Origin: Isoetes taiwanensis
Taxonomy: Eukaryota > Streptophyta > Lycopodiopsida > Isoetales > Isoetaceae
NCBI GenBank assembly: GCA_021234155.1
Contig: JAJEKV010000046.1
Coordinates: 3,347,510 to 3,411,509, forward strand
Direction of reading: 5' to 3'
DNA length: 64,000 nt
Shown here: positions 23,801 to 37,589 of the stretch, in pieces
How the letters are laid out: every line of letters begins with the position of its first letter
Position numbering within the stretch: position 1 is the first letter of the stretch
Made by a program: the position numbers and the translations under genes
The notes under the pieces: model-generated
Seen by the model: only the letters and a program-made list of their open reading frames with translations
Database searches by the model: none
What the model was told of the DNA's origin: nothing

Positions 23801-24928
23801 TAAGTAGAAGTGCTGAAAATCACAAGTCCGTATAGATCTCTGAATAGATTGCTTGAACAAGAAAACAATGTCAAAAAATTCAGGACAAGAGTCTTGAGCG
23901 TGAGTGGAGATGTGCAAATAATGCCTAGTGCCACAGTAACCACAGCAACTGCTCCAAATCTGACAACCAGCAAAGAGATAAACACCCAACTTGAGAAAAC
24001 TGCTGCACACACTAAAGAATCAGCCCTGAACTGGCCAATAGATCCTTGGAACAACCAAGCCTGATGCCAAACAAGTCTTCCAGCAAAGCAATGATTAACA
24101 AGAAACTTGAAAGATGAAAAAATAGAAAAGGCTTTGCACCACGGCTGGAAAAGAGACAGAACGGTTATGGGAAATAGAAGGGATCCAAAACTCGTTTGAC
24201 CAGAAGGCAAACGGCTCTGAGAAACCACACATAAAAAATCTGGCAGGTTCGAATCAGAAACAAACAGTCGAAAAAAGGATAGACAGCAGGCTTTGTGATC
24301 GATCTGCTTCACTGCCACCATTGCTAGAGGAAAAAACTTAAAGGATAAACATGGTTGAAGCCTTTCAGACCGGAATAACAGAGCCGAAAATAATCTTTAC
24401 AGGAAAATCTTTGATGGCCGTTGATAACCAGAGGCGAAATAAGATGCTTGAAGACTAGTGCTCGAGTCCATCCAACAACCCTGCAACAACTGCTCATAAC
24501 TCCTTTGATATAGCCGAAGACAAAATGGAGCAGATAACGGGTTGAAGACAACCAAATCCTGCATAAACGCCACAAGCAGGCAAGAGAGCAACACAGAGGA
24601 AAGAATGGCAAACACATAAAGCAGGGATTGGAAGCAAGAAGGCTGCGGAATTAGGGTTGCAGGGCAGAAGGAAAATCCAGCCAAAGTTTTCGCAGGGCAG
24701 AAGGAAAATCTAGCCAAATTCTAACCAAGATGCCACGAACAAGAAGGACGAAACTCTAGCATGCAAGAAGAAAAGGAGGAAAGTGGGATGTGGGGAATCA
24801 AAGCCAGAAGCGTGGAGATGAAGATGCGCTGATGAAGGAAAAAGAAGGACTGAAGAGGTATAAAAACAGGAAAACCTAACTGTCAGGTGCGTAACTAACT
24901 AAATGGTACTGGTTTTTGACAATTACAT
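20869..24928 (-). mobile_element. Unidentified element SP, copy 2 (4.06 kb)
   Basis: Runs from segment S at 20869-21013 to segment P at 24783-24928, the same ends as copy 1, head to tail. The interior has open frames on the minus strand (for example 24321-23740, 193 residues, hydrophobic and serine-rich), but I recognise no transposase, RT or gag. It could be a large non-autonomous retroelement or a duplicated host segment. Confidence 0.4.
22690..22930 (+). repeat. Short tandem and near repeats inside element SP
   Basis: A 44-bp unit containing GTCTATAATGTAGGTAGCA starts at 22846 and 22890. A longer segment with CAGCTATAATATAGTCA occurs near 22715 and again near 22825. Confidence 0.75.
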
Positions 24929-27900
24929 ATAGTGTGCCTCTGCCGGACTAATGGGGCTACACATTCTGCTTTTACAATGAATAAAACTATCCTATTAATT
25001 TGTGCAAAAGTAATACTATATTGAGAGCCTAGACTCCCAGGAATGCATGCATTACACTCCAAGCATTTGGATCCCATCCATAGAATGGGCATAGAAGCTT
25101 CATATGCTGGGGTCATCATGCACAAATAGAGATTTAAAGTTATACAACCTTAAGACTGATGTACATTTATCAACAACATATTAACAAAGCATACAGCTAG
25201 AAAAATCCATAAAGACCACCACTATGAAATGGAATTTTTATATCTCCATCGTATAAGAATCCTTGAACAATGGCAATTAAATAATAGAATAGAAGAACTT
25301 GTACATGAAAATGAAGTAGATCTTCAGTGAGAAGCCTGAGAACCTCCACAACAATGTAGATAATCTGGAAGCGCAAATGAAATGTGATGTGCAAACACAA
25401 AAGAAATTGGTGGAACTTTTAGAGTAATTATTGGCAGATCCAAGTTGGCTGCCTCTGATAAATTATAAACGTTAAAAGAAGAAATGATCTATGTGTATTA
25501 CATATGTACTGAAAATGTTAAGTCCGTGGAGACCTGATGCTATTCTAGGAACAAAGTGTGGTCCGGAAGTAAAAGCGGTCATAAGAGTAGAAATAGACCC
25601 GATCCATCCAAAGGAGGGCGTGATTGTCAATGTTCTTCTATGCTTTTCTTGCATGAGTAGCACCATTGTACATGTGAAACCATGTTTGCTCAATAGCATG
25701 TTTTAAGCATCTATGGCCGAACAATTTAGTATATTGGCAGCATTAATAGAAGAGATAATGGGATCACAATAGATACTATGCCTAACATCCTCCTAAAACA
25801 AAGCCAACAATAACAAAGCCCCGGCATCTTTGCAAAGATTTCCACACGCTTTGCAATTACTACATTTTTTGCTATGTGCCCATGTTCAAATATCTATATA
25901 ACATCGACTTAAGCCCTTCTAGCTCGGATACAACTCTACAAAATTTGAGAATATAACTCATCTTGAAATGGTATTCAAGCGAAGTGTCATAAGGATGGCA
26001 AATGTGCCACTATCTAGTAAAAATATGAAGGTTACCTTGTCACGGGTTTCTCGCCCCTAGGTACGTTGTGCTAAGTATTTTTGGTACTATAAGTTACCCC
26101 GACCCGGATACCAATCGCTACAAAATTTGAAGGCATAGATTGACTCTCTTAGCAAACTGCGCAGAACGAATGAAGGTTCTTGTTCGTTTAAAATATTAGC
26201 ATATTGGACAACTCCAAGTCGCCTCAAATCTAAAAGATCGACAAATTTTCTGAGAATCCCCAAATTATTGAGTAGTTTCGAGAACATGCGGAATGACCTA
26301 TGGCTTAAAAGAAGGCACGTGAAATAGACTTATCCGTTAGACTAACAATTGTGGATGTCGTAAAGCAAATTCAAACACCGCAAAACATGGAGGCAATCCG
26401 ATTAGATTAGCTTGCACAATGACATGTACTTGATACTAAAACATTAACCCTAGTGGACTACAATCAGCTTTTTGTTGCTCTAGGCATTAGATGATACACA
26501 AATTGTTGCAACCGATTCTGTGTTAACGAGAGCGTAATTACATTTAGAATTGAAGATGGAATGCCATTTAAAGGACATATAGTAGCAAAACTCGAGAAAG
26601 ATCAAACAGCAAACCTTGTTCATGTAACTTGCTTGTGAGATTTTGCCTCCACATGAATAATCTAAGCACATGGCGAGTCCCTAAGAAGGTAATTCAATGA
26701 GATACATTCTTATAGCATTTTAGAAAGAATGGAAGACTAAAATGACAACGATAAATTAATTAGGCGTCATTGGATGCAAAGAAATTTCCAAAGCATGAAC
26801 CCAAGCCCTGAATCTATGCTTGAATCCTGCGATAGATGACAAACAAATTAGAGACAATTTGCCTTTGCCTATGATGCGAGATCGGCATCCATACCTTCTG
26901 TTTGTTCTTGTGGGGTGTAGTTTACCAAGATGGTGTAAAACATAGAGCACACGTGGTATTTTATGCATATCTCCAAATTCTGACCGCACATGATAAATGC
27001 ATTCAACAATACACAATAACTTATTAATGAATCTAAGATAATGCTTTAATCCAAACTATGCTTGATTTAAAAGCATTTAATCCAAATCAACAATAGATTA
27101 TTAGAAGAAACTTGAAGATCACCTCGGTACCAAAAAACGGAAAAAAAGGTCAGCCCCATTATGCTCAATGTTGTGTACAAAATCCGAAAATGACCTCGCT
27201 CTCTGCCCCGGATACAAACACATGACCGCAAGAAATTACCACATTGCAAAGCACCATTTCAAAATGAAATTGCAAATTAAGGATAGCATATACAAATACA
27301 AATCAATATAGTATCAAAACATGGAAGGAAAGGAAAATCAAGATCGCTCTCCCACTTACCCCGAAAATATCTTTGGACTGAACAATAGAGCACCATAGCC
27401 ATCATATATATGTATATCGAAGAGCAGCAATTTATGCATGACAGGTCCAAATCGGCATGCAACATACGGAAAACCAAGCAATGAATGTTATTTACATTCA
27501 ACAGTATATATTTTCCTCCATAAGCACCAGGAGAGCTCGGATATACCATTTATTTATGCCTCAGATATGAAGTAAAGATTATAACATGGGTAGTCTGCAC
27601 ACAAATGCATCTAAGACCTTTAAGATAGAAGAGTACCTTGAGGTTGCATCTTCATATGATTTTAGCATCACATTGATGCAGAAACATTCAAATAAGTCCA
27701 TACGAACTCCAAAACTAAGAATGTCTGCTACATAATGTCCTACATCATGAAAATTGAACTTTTTGTTCATAGACATCAAAATCAAACCCTAGAAAAATAT
27801 CTAGAGCATACATACCTTTCTTGCTTTGCCTTTGGAACTCGCTTTGCGGCATGGTCTATGTGTAAGTACATAAGTCCACAAAGCAATCGCTTTTGATGAG

Positions 27901-29639
27901 ACCCACAAAAAGTCAAGAAACTTCTCATCATCGATTACCACAACATCCGAGTCCGAACTGTCGACTCAAATGATATGAGGCAATGGGAATGACATGCTGA
28001 GAAACATAGAAAACTCTCGAGACCGAAAGCAAGATCATTCGCTCCGGACAATTGCTCTAAATCCATGGAAACACCCATCCGGTGCATCGATCATCGCATG
28101 ATCCCCAGAAATCATGGCATGCACGATGCTAAAGGGAAAAACCGCATCTTAGAAATCATATGAAACAAAAAATTTCTTGATTTTTGGATTATCAAAAAAT
28201 GCACAAACTTGATTGAAAAGCCTGCATGACCTCAAATGGTGCATGCGGCTTGGGATCAGGCAGAAAAGATAGATAAAAGAAATCAAATCTCAACAACAGG
28301 GATGATTTTAGAAGCCAACCTAAAACAAATGTGGCAATCATGGCATACATGCCTAACGCCATTCTAATCCGGATTAAGGAGAGTCAAAAGAGGATAATCG
28401 AAAAATTCATGCTTGGGATTGGAAGGGCCGAAATCAGAAAGGGGCAAAATCGAAACCCAAATCAATGCCAAGGAAATTTTGCCCGATTTTTGGCAACTCG
28501 GAATTATTATCCGGCCGCCAAAGCCCTCGAAACCTTAGAAAATCAAATTAAGGAAAAATTCCAAAAAAATTTTGGAACCCCGGAAAAACCAAATTTAAAC
28601 AATAGGATAGTGCAACTATCTCTGCTTTGGATGCCCAACGACAGAGCAGAATGAAAACAACTATGGGCAATGACGACGAGAACTAGAATTATTTTTGCGC
28701 AGAAAATACACATATAGAGGTAAATGGAGGGATCATCATTTTCCATTGTTTACTTTTTACATGCCATACCAATCCGACTTTGCAACTGTGGAGTTTTTTG
28801 CATATTCATATTCAACAATAAAATAGAAAGGACTTGATCTTTCTTAAACATTTCCATTGCCAATCCTCTGCATAAAGCTCTGATTATTGAGAATTTTGCA
28901 GCATTCATGGCTCTTGCGATGTGACACTCAATTGTTCCATTAAACTAAAAGGGCAGTTTTTGAAATTCTCTAGCATATACTTGGTATATTTAATGATTTT
29001 ATGGCTATAAATTTAGGACTAAGAGAATTGCCATTGTTGCAATGTATTGGTTGACATGGCAGAATTAAGCCACACAACTCACTCAACATGAAAAATGCTT
29101 GGAGTAGACTTCAGTATATACTTGACAATATTTGGTTAATTGCAACCAGCACAGCTAGATGGAACTGTTTGAACTATGTGTAATCGACAATAAAAAAACA
29201 ATATTATGAAATAGGAAGCATTCACATGCCAAGCTATTCAATAATAATAGGAAGTATCTATATGGACACCCAAGAAAGTATGCTAAAAGAAAAGATAGGC
29301 AATCCACATGTCCATCGAGATATCAAATAGAAAAGTATCAATACAAACCCCAATCCAAATAGTACCTTCTAGGATAATTTCTTGGTTACAAGTGATGATT
29401 CAACATCCATCTTTGACCATCAGCCTCATATTCTAAGCTCTAAGATAGAGCTTTGTCCTAAGAGAAGTGGAAACATTCCTTTTAAATTTAATTGTGCCTT
29501 GCTAAAGTCAAATCATTTCTGTGAGGATTTTCAAGGTTTTCTATGACAGTCTACCCAGAGTTAACAATATGAATTCTATGGCCAAGTTCTATGCTAATAT
29601 CAAAGCTCTAAAAACTGAATAAAAATCTGGTTAAAGAAT
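24929..29639. other. No recognised gene or element
   Basis: About 4.7 kb of AT-rich DNA with only short open frames on both strands. The longest plus-strand one at 28331-28654 (about 107 residues, basic) has no similarity that I can name. I see no transposon ends. Confidence 0.4.
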
Positions 29640-29882
29640 AAATATGAGCAAAGGAATGTGGAGAAAAACTCTTTCTTGCAGGAAATTAAAGGAATAAGAC
29701 TTGGTTTGCAAACTGATCCCTTAAATATCAGCCTTCATCTTAAAGAAAGTGATCTAGAGAGGATTATTAAAAACATTGAAGAGATTGAAGCTAAAGGAGC
29801 TGCAATAAAATGCAAGCTTAAGTATCACAACAACATGGACTATGGCAATTCTAAGTTTCTCTTTAGAGTTGCCAAAAGTTGA
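29640..29882 (+). pseudogene. L1-type LINE fragment, endonuclease-RT linker
   Basis: Encodes LGLQTDPLNISLHLKESDLE, EEIEAKGAAIKCKLKYHN and NSKFLFRVAKS before a stop. The pattern (E..A..K.K......G..NSKFF) is the linker preceding RT in plant L1 elements, and it parallels VKAGLQWFNDGDIYTRFFFA at 61245 in this window. A partial duplicate of 29803-29846 follows at 29935-29972. The LTR element inserted just after, at 29992. Confidence 0.5.
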
Positions 29883-29991
29883 CTGACAAGGAATAATATT
29901 TCCTCTATCTAGATAGACCAAACTACAACATTGTGCAATAAAATGCAAGTTTAAGTATCACAACATGGACTATGTGTGGAAAAAGGCTTGA

Positions 29992-31457
29992 TGTGGCGTC
30001 CCCTACTTTCATTATCACGGTGCCCGCCGCACAGTATACAAACAGGAGTTCATCCCGCCGCTCCACAGCCAATCTGGGGCCCTCCACATATCTGTGACGC
30101 CCTAGAGTCCACGGTGGGAAGAGTGAAGGGTCATTTACCCGAATCTCCCTCGGGGCCTACCTAGCTGTGAGCGTAAACATACATGTCGGTATACAATAAC
30201 ATCACATATCCACCTCGAAGAGGGTGGTCCATCACATCTGCATAGACAAAGATCGGCACAATACATATGGGAAATCCTACCCAAGGCTCGGACTCAAAGG
30301 GATGGTCGACGGCTTGGGTCTCTAGAGTTCATTGCGGGGGGAATTCATGGCAATGGATTTGGGGCATAAAATTTACATGGCTTAGGGTTGTCCACTCCAT
30401 CCGCCCCTCTGTTGTGCACACTTTGCGGAGTAGGCTGAAAAGTGTTGGGACTGGAGCCAGCCGGGTGCATAGCCAAAGGGGCTCGTGCTCTTGGGAGTTA
30501 TCTCCCATTTGCCCCAGATGGGGCGGGTAGGGATCACTCCCCTCGAGAGATCTACATCTTTGACTCAAGGTGACTAGCTTGAACTCACCTGGAAGGTCAT
30601 ATCCACCACCCAGTGTCGAGGCCCATGCCTTGCCCACCTTGGGTGGCAAGCCATTAGACCTAGTCACAATGATCCCCGGTAGGCCTTACACACCGGAGGA
30701 TGGTTCAAAGTCGAAGAGCCGAGCCTCCTCCTTAGCGGTCGGCCCCTTCACCCACAAACTGGGTGTGGTTCTTGTGCCTGGCAGAAACTAGTAATGCACT
30801 AAGAGGGACTAGCTAGGAGCATCATCTACTAAGCTTTAAGTCTCTACCCCCTTCCCAATACAATGAGTCCACGAGAATACATCCGTCCATCATATCAACA
30901 TAAGTAAATAAGAACTAATCTAATTCATAGAGTTAGGTTCTTTAGTTAGAGTCAATGTCGAGGGATACTTGGCTACTAAGGGTGATTTAATAGGCTAAAC
31001 CTACTGGTTGAAGGCGGGAATAAGGTTTAGGCTATTCAATCGATAAATACTGCGATCTGGTTCACTCCTCTCGGTCGAAGGCGTCCATGTCACCGTTGCG
31101 GGATGCGATTGGAAGGATGATCTCGACAAAAGAGGCGCTTGGCGGATCATGGGAGTTGGAATTAACTCCTCGGTAGCCGAATCGGGCTTCCGGGAGGCGA
31201 AAGGAAAGTTAGGGTTTGGTGCCTTATGTAGGCTATCGATTTAGGTTTAGGAGTTTCCATAACCCTTGGTCTACCTATAATGGGTTAAAGGTCTAAAAGT
31301 GCACATTGCTAGAATATGCGCACCATTTAAGCTGCCCCTAGAAACCCTTGCTTAAAGTACATCGGTCAGCGTCGATTGGGGACGGCGATAATACGCGTGG
31401 CGGTAATGATGTGATATACGTCCTGGGGCCGGGTATCTTGTCTTTGGAAACGTCACA
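29992..31457 (-). repeat. 3' LTR of the 30-41 kb element
   Basis: Matches 39496-40976 and 62682-64000 throughout, including the highly conserved block ACTAAGAGGGACTAGCTAGG at about 30798. Differences are mainly short indels in GC-rich stretches. Confidence 0.9.
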
Positions 31458-31529
31458 TTCTCCACAACAAATGATGTTGTCGGCGACATCGTGGGTCCTC
31501 GCGCGGAATCTTCTAACTAACAATCATCC

Positions 31530-32090
31530 CGATGCATGCATACGATATACTACTATAATACTTACACATTTATTAAGATTACCTTAAGGTAATATTTTTA
31601 AATCATTATTATGCCATTACATTTATCAAATAACTTGTCAAATCGTAACTTCTATTAAAACAAGGTACTTATTAGTCTCCGTTATCACAACATTTAGTTT
31701 ATCACAATTTAACACTTCCATATACAATTATTATTTAAGGTACTCTTCATTCATTTGCAACACATCCCAACAAAATTGTGTTGCAAGTCTTCACCTTATA
31801 AAATCCCCGTATTAATTTTACAATATCTATAATTACATACTTACTATCTTAATTATTAGAGTTACTCTAAGGTAATGTTTAAGACATTCTTGTACTATTT
31901 CATTATCAATTAACTTATGACTTCATAACTTAATCCACATAAGGTAATTATTAACCTTATTTAATACAACATTTAAGTTTATCAAAAGTTTATCAATTTC
32001 ATACAAAATTTTACACTTCTAAGGTACTCTTCATTCCTTGCAACACATTATAACAAAATTTGTGTTGCAAGTCTTCGTAACTTCGACCTC
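31530..32090 (+). repeat. Tandem duplication, about 286-bp period, in the LTR element
   Basis: Each unit contains a CTAAGGTAATRTTT-like block, then AACATTTA-GTTTATCA, then AAGGTACTCTTCATTC and GTGTTGCAAGTCTTC. The last block sits near 31738-31790 and again near 32022-32075. A partial third unit appears near 32670. Confidence 0.75.
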
Positions 32091-32099
32091 CTTGCCCTC

Positions 32100-34331
32100 G
32101 GGGGCTCTATTGGCTTGCGGTGTGACACTACGTTAGTACCATTTTAATTATTAATAAAATTTTTGGTTATGTGGTGACCACCCCACCTATCTACATGAAT
32201 GCATGGCTAATCTCCGGCGTGGGAAGAGGATGTTTCTTCCATCGTGGCGTGGAGACGGCGCCTATAATGCCTATATGGCGGCTCATGCCTACACCTTTAG
32301 TTGCCCGTGGAGGATAGGTCCTTCAGGTATATGGGTGAAGGCCGATTCCTCCTATCAAAGCATATATGGGGCTAGAGGTGCTTTTCCTATCAATGCATTC
32401 CTCAATGACCTCCTTTCTCGAGTGGCGTCTACTTCCGTGGACGACAGTAGACTTTGCAAAGCGGCACAGCGGTCATGCCTACATTGACATTACACCGTCC
32501 TAGAGATCACCGTGAAGTGATCTCATCATTCGGTAAATCGCGCATGCAACCCATACGGCATAGGTTGCATGCGTGGATAATCTTAACTACACATGAAACT
32601 AATCTAAACACAAATCGACATGCGGAGCCGAATTTTTTGCTGGCTCCTTTAATGCATGTGATTAACATAATTACCCTAAGGTAATATTTATGAATTAACA
32701 TTATCATAGTACCGGATACATTGCTTCCGAAATGATTATATTTACTCTAATCTTTACAATATTTAACGATTTTTTAGATCGCTATTATTTTAAACAATAA
32801 CCCGATTTTTGACCTATTGTTACATAGAAGGTTTTAATTATCATACACAAAATTAGATGTGCTTCTTATTCTCTTCCTTGGGTCCTGCATTACCCTTGGA
32901 AGTATATCCCTAAGATGCACTTAAGTATATCCAATTCTATTTTCTATCTATATTTATAAGGACCCAGAGGTCATATGGCTATCCTTGGAAGAAATTGCAT
33001 CCTTTGCATGAAGGATTAATTAACATGCTACTTCACATTATCGTTGTTATTTAACTTATTTCCTATGATATATATCATTTACAACAATTTCTATCCAGTT
33101 ATTAAGATCTATATTTAACTTATCTATAAGACACATTAAAAGTTTATAATGCATGCCAACACCTTACCTAAGGCTAGAACGCATCCACCCATTGAGCGGT
33201 CGAGTAATTTGAAGGCGACTTGGTGGTTTGCATTGCTCCCATAGTTTTGCTCCACTTCATTGGTGTAGATAGCTACTACGTCGGTCTCGCATGCGTTGAG
33301 GGCCTCCCGAGCCTAAGGTATCTATCTATTTTCACGGCTCTATTAAACCCCGGCCATTGCGGGTGAACTCTATTCCCAGTTAGGTCAATTCGATGCAAAA
33401 ACGTTCAATCTGAGATTGAGCCCTCCCACTTTCTTGAAAAGAAAATGGTCACGCACCCCTTCAATGGCGTTGTACACAGCGTCATATTTATTCTCTCCCC
33501 TTAAGAGGTTATGCGGCTTCTTATTTAGCGCATTAATTTACTAGCCTTAGCTGACATATATAACCATCTAAGATGGATATACATATTATGTTATCATTTA
33601 TTTCAATATAGCTATGGGTTACCTACTTAGATAGAACGATTCTAAACCACAAGGTTTTGTCATCATGACAATTCCTTTTTGTCTCAAAAGACTATTTGAT
33701 TACTATAATTGTTATTTTAGATGTATCTTACATGTACTATTCTTTTATATTCTAGAGATTCCCCTTTCTTAGCTATTTAAACTCTTGGAATATTCCTACC
33801 AATCGAATTGATGTCATCGTAACAAGTTGGCGGACTTGTTAGATTACTTCTTTTCTTTAGGTTGGATTATTCTTTGGAGGTACTAGATTTATACATGGTC
33901 AACAATTATCCTAGTAATGATTCCTTCTTGGCGGGGATCAATCTCACCAAGTGGTTTCAATCGTTGGATGTGCGTTAACAATCGTATAATTATAGTTACT
34001 CCTATGCATTTCCTTCCCAATCTTGATGCTTAGCTCAATATTGGGGCATCCGCTGAGAATATGCGGAAATGCCTTCTAATCCCAATATGGATGTTACCGT
34101 CCATACATTTTAACCTACTAGGCATGGCCTTAGATCCTTGAGCTTGCTAGAAGCTCATCCACTTCGTTAACCTGCTTGAAGTAGCAAGGTAACGTTCTTA
34201 GAGTCGCTCGATGCTTGGTCTCCTTGACGGTGGCTCCTCTTTATGTAGAGGTTGACTTTGTTGGTTAGAAGCCTCTCATTGCTGGTGGCTTGATGGTGTC
34301 GTTGATCACTTGAAATCCTCCATGCAGCCTT
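32100..34331 (-). other. Decayed interior of the LTR element
   Basis: Minus-strand stretches such as NKYDAVYNAIEGVRDHFLFK near 33500 and VVAIYTNEVEQNYGS near 33260 are open and non-random but not recognisable as standard pol domains. Confidence 0.35.
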
Positions 34332-36036
34332 TCAAAAGCCCTGAAGGTGGCGCCGTTGAAGAAGATCTTTCATCTTGAACTCTTTGTTTTGGCAGCTAAA
34401 GGGCGACTCGTATTCGATATTGTTTCTTGACTCCATCGGCGTCTCATACGCCGAGTCCTCTTGTAGATTATCGTGTTGCCCGAAGAGTGTTGACGATATT
34501 GATTGCTTCACCACACCAAAATTGCGACATCTCTTCCTTTGATCTGTTACGCTATGGGAGGAATAACAAGGGAACTATATATGCAAAGCATCTAACTTAC
34601 ATAATTACAATTACTACTAGAGCTATTAGGTCCCCTTGTGCCTCCCTTCGAGTTGCTGCGCCTACTCCTTGGCAATGTCATCGGTGTTCCTCCGGTGCAA
34701 TGGTGTTGACGATCTATATCCTCCTATTTATGCGTTGGCTCGTTACTCGGGGTAATTTGTTGATATACTTGGGCCCTCCGATGTTTGTCGGCTATGGCAC
34801 AACACGCTTTGCATCACATTCTAACTAAAGGTGTGCTGGTCGTTGATGCTTTGACATTTCGGTCTGCTTCCTGATCCTGTTTTTGGGCGGTAACTGTTCC
34901 CCCCTTCATGATACTTGAAGCTATTTGAAGGCGTCTCTTGAGGCTGTCGCGATTCCTTTGGCTATACTCCTACCAGGTTGTTTCTTCTTGATTGTTCTTT
35001 GAATCGTCCATCCTTGGGTTCACCAAGTTGCGTGTAAGTCAGCGTGCAAGTCATCGGCTTCGCCTCGCCTAGTTGCTTCTCCATCGAGCTTCCAAACTTC
35101 CTTGTTTGATCCCCTCGATCAAATGGCTTGGGCGTTGTCACGTTCCACGGTGCTATCTTTGTCTTCTTGTTGAGGTACCTTAAGGTGGCTTTGATTTGTG
35201 CTTTCGTCGGTTTTGATCCTCCTGTTGCCTCTAGGGGCTTCGTGGAAGAAGCGGTTGCTAGCACTTCTCCACTTTTCAGTTCGGCCTTTGTCCCTCTATG
35301 CATGTGGGGTCTCTCTGGCAAGTAAGGCATCATGGCTCTCCTCTCTCGATGGCTCCGTTGTCGGGATGATGGATCCTTATAATGTGCGCAGCTTTACCCT
35401 TGAGTTGAAGAAGCACGCCTTAGATATACTCTTGTGGTTGGATAGCCTGGCTGTTATCTTGAACTCTCTTTTTCTTGAAGGTGCTTCGGTTGCTATCCTT
35501 GTCGTTAAGGTGCCGAATGCTTCTACCTTGGGCATTTGATGTGCCCATGTCGGAGATGTGATTGGCTTCTTCTCTTCTAATTACTGGTAGGGAGTACCTC
35601 ACGAAGCCATCACCTAGTTGTTGAAGGCATATTTCCCTCGTTTGATTGCCTTTTCGTAAGTGCATCTCCATCTAATACCCGTGTCATAGGGCATCACCCT
35701 ATATTACCACAAGGTGGAGCTATGGTCGTCGAGATGTTGCCTTCTTAGTTGGCTCGTTGATGTGGTCGTTCCTCCTTCTATTGTTGAGGCCTTTCGTGTC
35801 ATAAGTTCGTCAAGTGTTGTTGATTAATGCGGTGCCGTTGATCGCGGGTAGGATCACGGCCGTTGCGGTCGGGCATTCTTGAATGTCTTGAAGCTCTGAG
35901 ATCGTGGTGGTAGGCATGCCTTGTCATTCCTCCATGAGGTTGAATTTCCGAGTCGCGACTCCATTGCTTGGGCTTTGCTCCATTCGAGGTGCATCTCTTG
36001 TGCTGGAAGTGTGATCATCTCCATTGCACCTATCAT
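34332..36036 (-). pseudogene. Unrecognised decayed coding in the LTR element interior
   Basis: Consecutive minus-strand frames at 36036-35854, 35671-35420, 35333-34962 and 34514-34332 have charged, soluble compositions (for example KPTKAQIKATLRYLNKKTK and QLGDGFVRYSLPVIRREE). They may be remnants of one polyprotein separated by frameshifts. No catalytic motif was found. Confidence 0.35.
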
Positions 36037-37589
36037 AGCTCCTTTTGGTCGCCTTTGTACCTGCTGGCTAGGTCGTCTCCTTTCGTCCTTTGGGTCCTAT
36101 CCATTCGGTCTCGTACTCGCTTGGTGGCGTAGTAAGGTCGTCCTTCCTTTGGTTTCTAGGTGTTTTTGGGTAGGAATTCTTGTTGAGTGGGATATTCTCC
36201 TCCTTGATATCGTCTCCTCCCTCTCATGGTCTCCTACTTTTGGAACCGTGGGAAAGTTCTCCTATTTGGTGCAAGGGGGCTGGAAGCTTCATCACAGTCG
36301 CCCGTAAAGGTGCTTTGTGATTACCTAGTTTGGTTGCTCCTTTTGTTGGCGTTTCATGACATTAGCTTGGCTGAACGCAAGGTCGTGGTGGTCTTCCCTC
36401 CGGTTTCTATATGCTCACATTGTAGTATGACTTCTCTCCTCGACGGAAGATTATGCCCTCGGCCTACCTCGTGATGCTAATGCGGCATCGATGTCCTAAC
36501 TTCTTCTGCATGTATTTTTGTTGCCTTGCGTTCTTCCATTTGAAACTCATGTGCGTCGAGTTGGTGAAGGCATTGAGATCCTCTTTACGATGTGAGCTCA
36601 TGGGCGTGGTAGCAGAGGTTGACATCTAGAAAATTCTTGATGCGGCGGTTTACCAAATATCCTTCCATTTGATGAAGATTGATGATAGGTTGGTGGTGTC
36701 TGTTCTACTCGTTTGTCGGTTGAGGTGTTTGTCGTTGTGCTTCCCTCTCTTGAGATTACGCCTTTTGGTCTCCTCTCCTTATCAATGCGTACATGGTTGG
36801 GACCTTGATGTCTTCAAAGTTTAGCCTCTAAGCTCTTCGGTGGCTCTGTCCCACATGCCCTTAGAGCATGGCTTCATTATATCCTAGAATCTAAGGGTCT
36901 ACTTGAAGGCTCTCCTACAACATTACAGGCTCTATAAAAAGCAAGATGGCTCGGCGGCATTGCGAAGACATATCTATAATCTACAAGTCTATGGACATTA
37001 GGACATGTGGTATGGCATGAAGCGAGGTTTGTTTTGCAAAACCTCCATGATGTTTGAGAGATACTCTAAGGTCCTAGCATAGTTGGTTTGGAGGAGTGAA
37101 TGTCTACACATGGGTGACTTGGGTAGCTCTAGATTCTAGCTCCTTTCTAGGTATTACGGCAATAGGGAGTGTCAATGTGGCTATATAAGTCAAACTCTAT
37201 TAGAAGGACACAAAAAATTAGGTCAAGGTTTATGCCTTGGGCATGAGGTGATGATGTACCAATGGTTGGACTTGAGTTTGCTATGATGAGGTCTAGATGA
37301 CTTTACAAAAGGGGTGTTCTTGAGCACTTCTATCTAGGAGTAAGGCATCACTTGATTTAAAGCAATACTTGAGCTACTAATGGGGTATGCTTCTATTTAC
37401 AAACAAACCACAGTTTGGAAAAACAATTCAAGGGTTTGAGCAATTTTGGTCATTTTGGGCTGGGTTTGACATTTCTAGCCCTAATTTGAGGTCATAAATG
37501 GATTCTAGGCTGTCTAACGGTCCTATTGCAGCAAAGTTCGGGGCGATTTGGAACTTTGTAGCTCAAGTTATGGAGGTTCAAAGTTTGGG

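Noticed and set aside
24180-24260. tRNA gene, because of GGTTCGAATC near 24246
   Set aside because: No matching A box or cloverleaf arms in the preceding 60 bases.
23740-24321. 193-residue minus-strand frame as a host gene
   Set aside because: Low-complexity hydrophobic/serine composition, inside an element, with no domain recognised.
35921-36474. Plus-strand hydrophobic frames as a membrane protein gene
   Set aside because: They lie antisense to decayed minus-strand coding of the LTR element and have no recognisable features.
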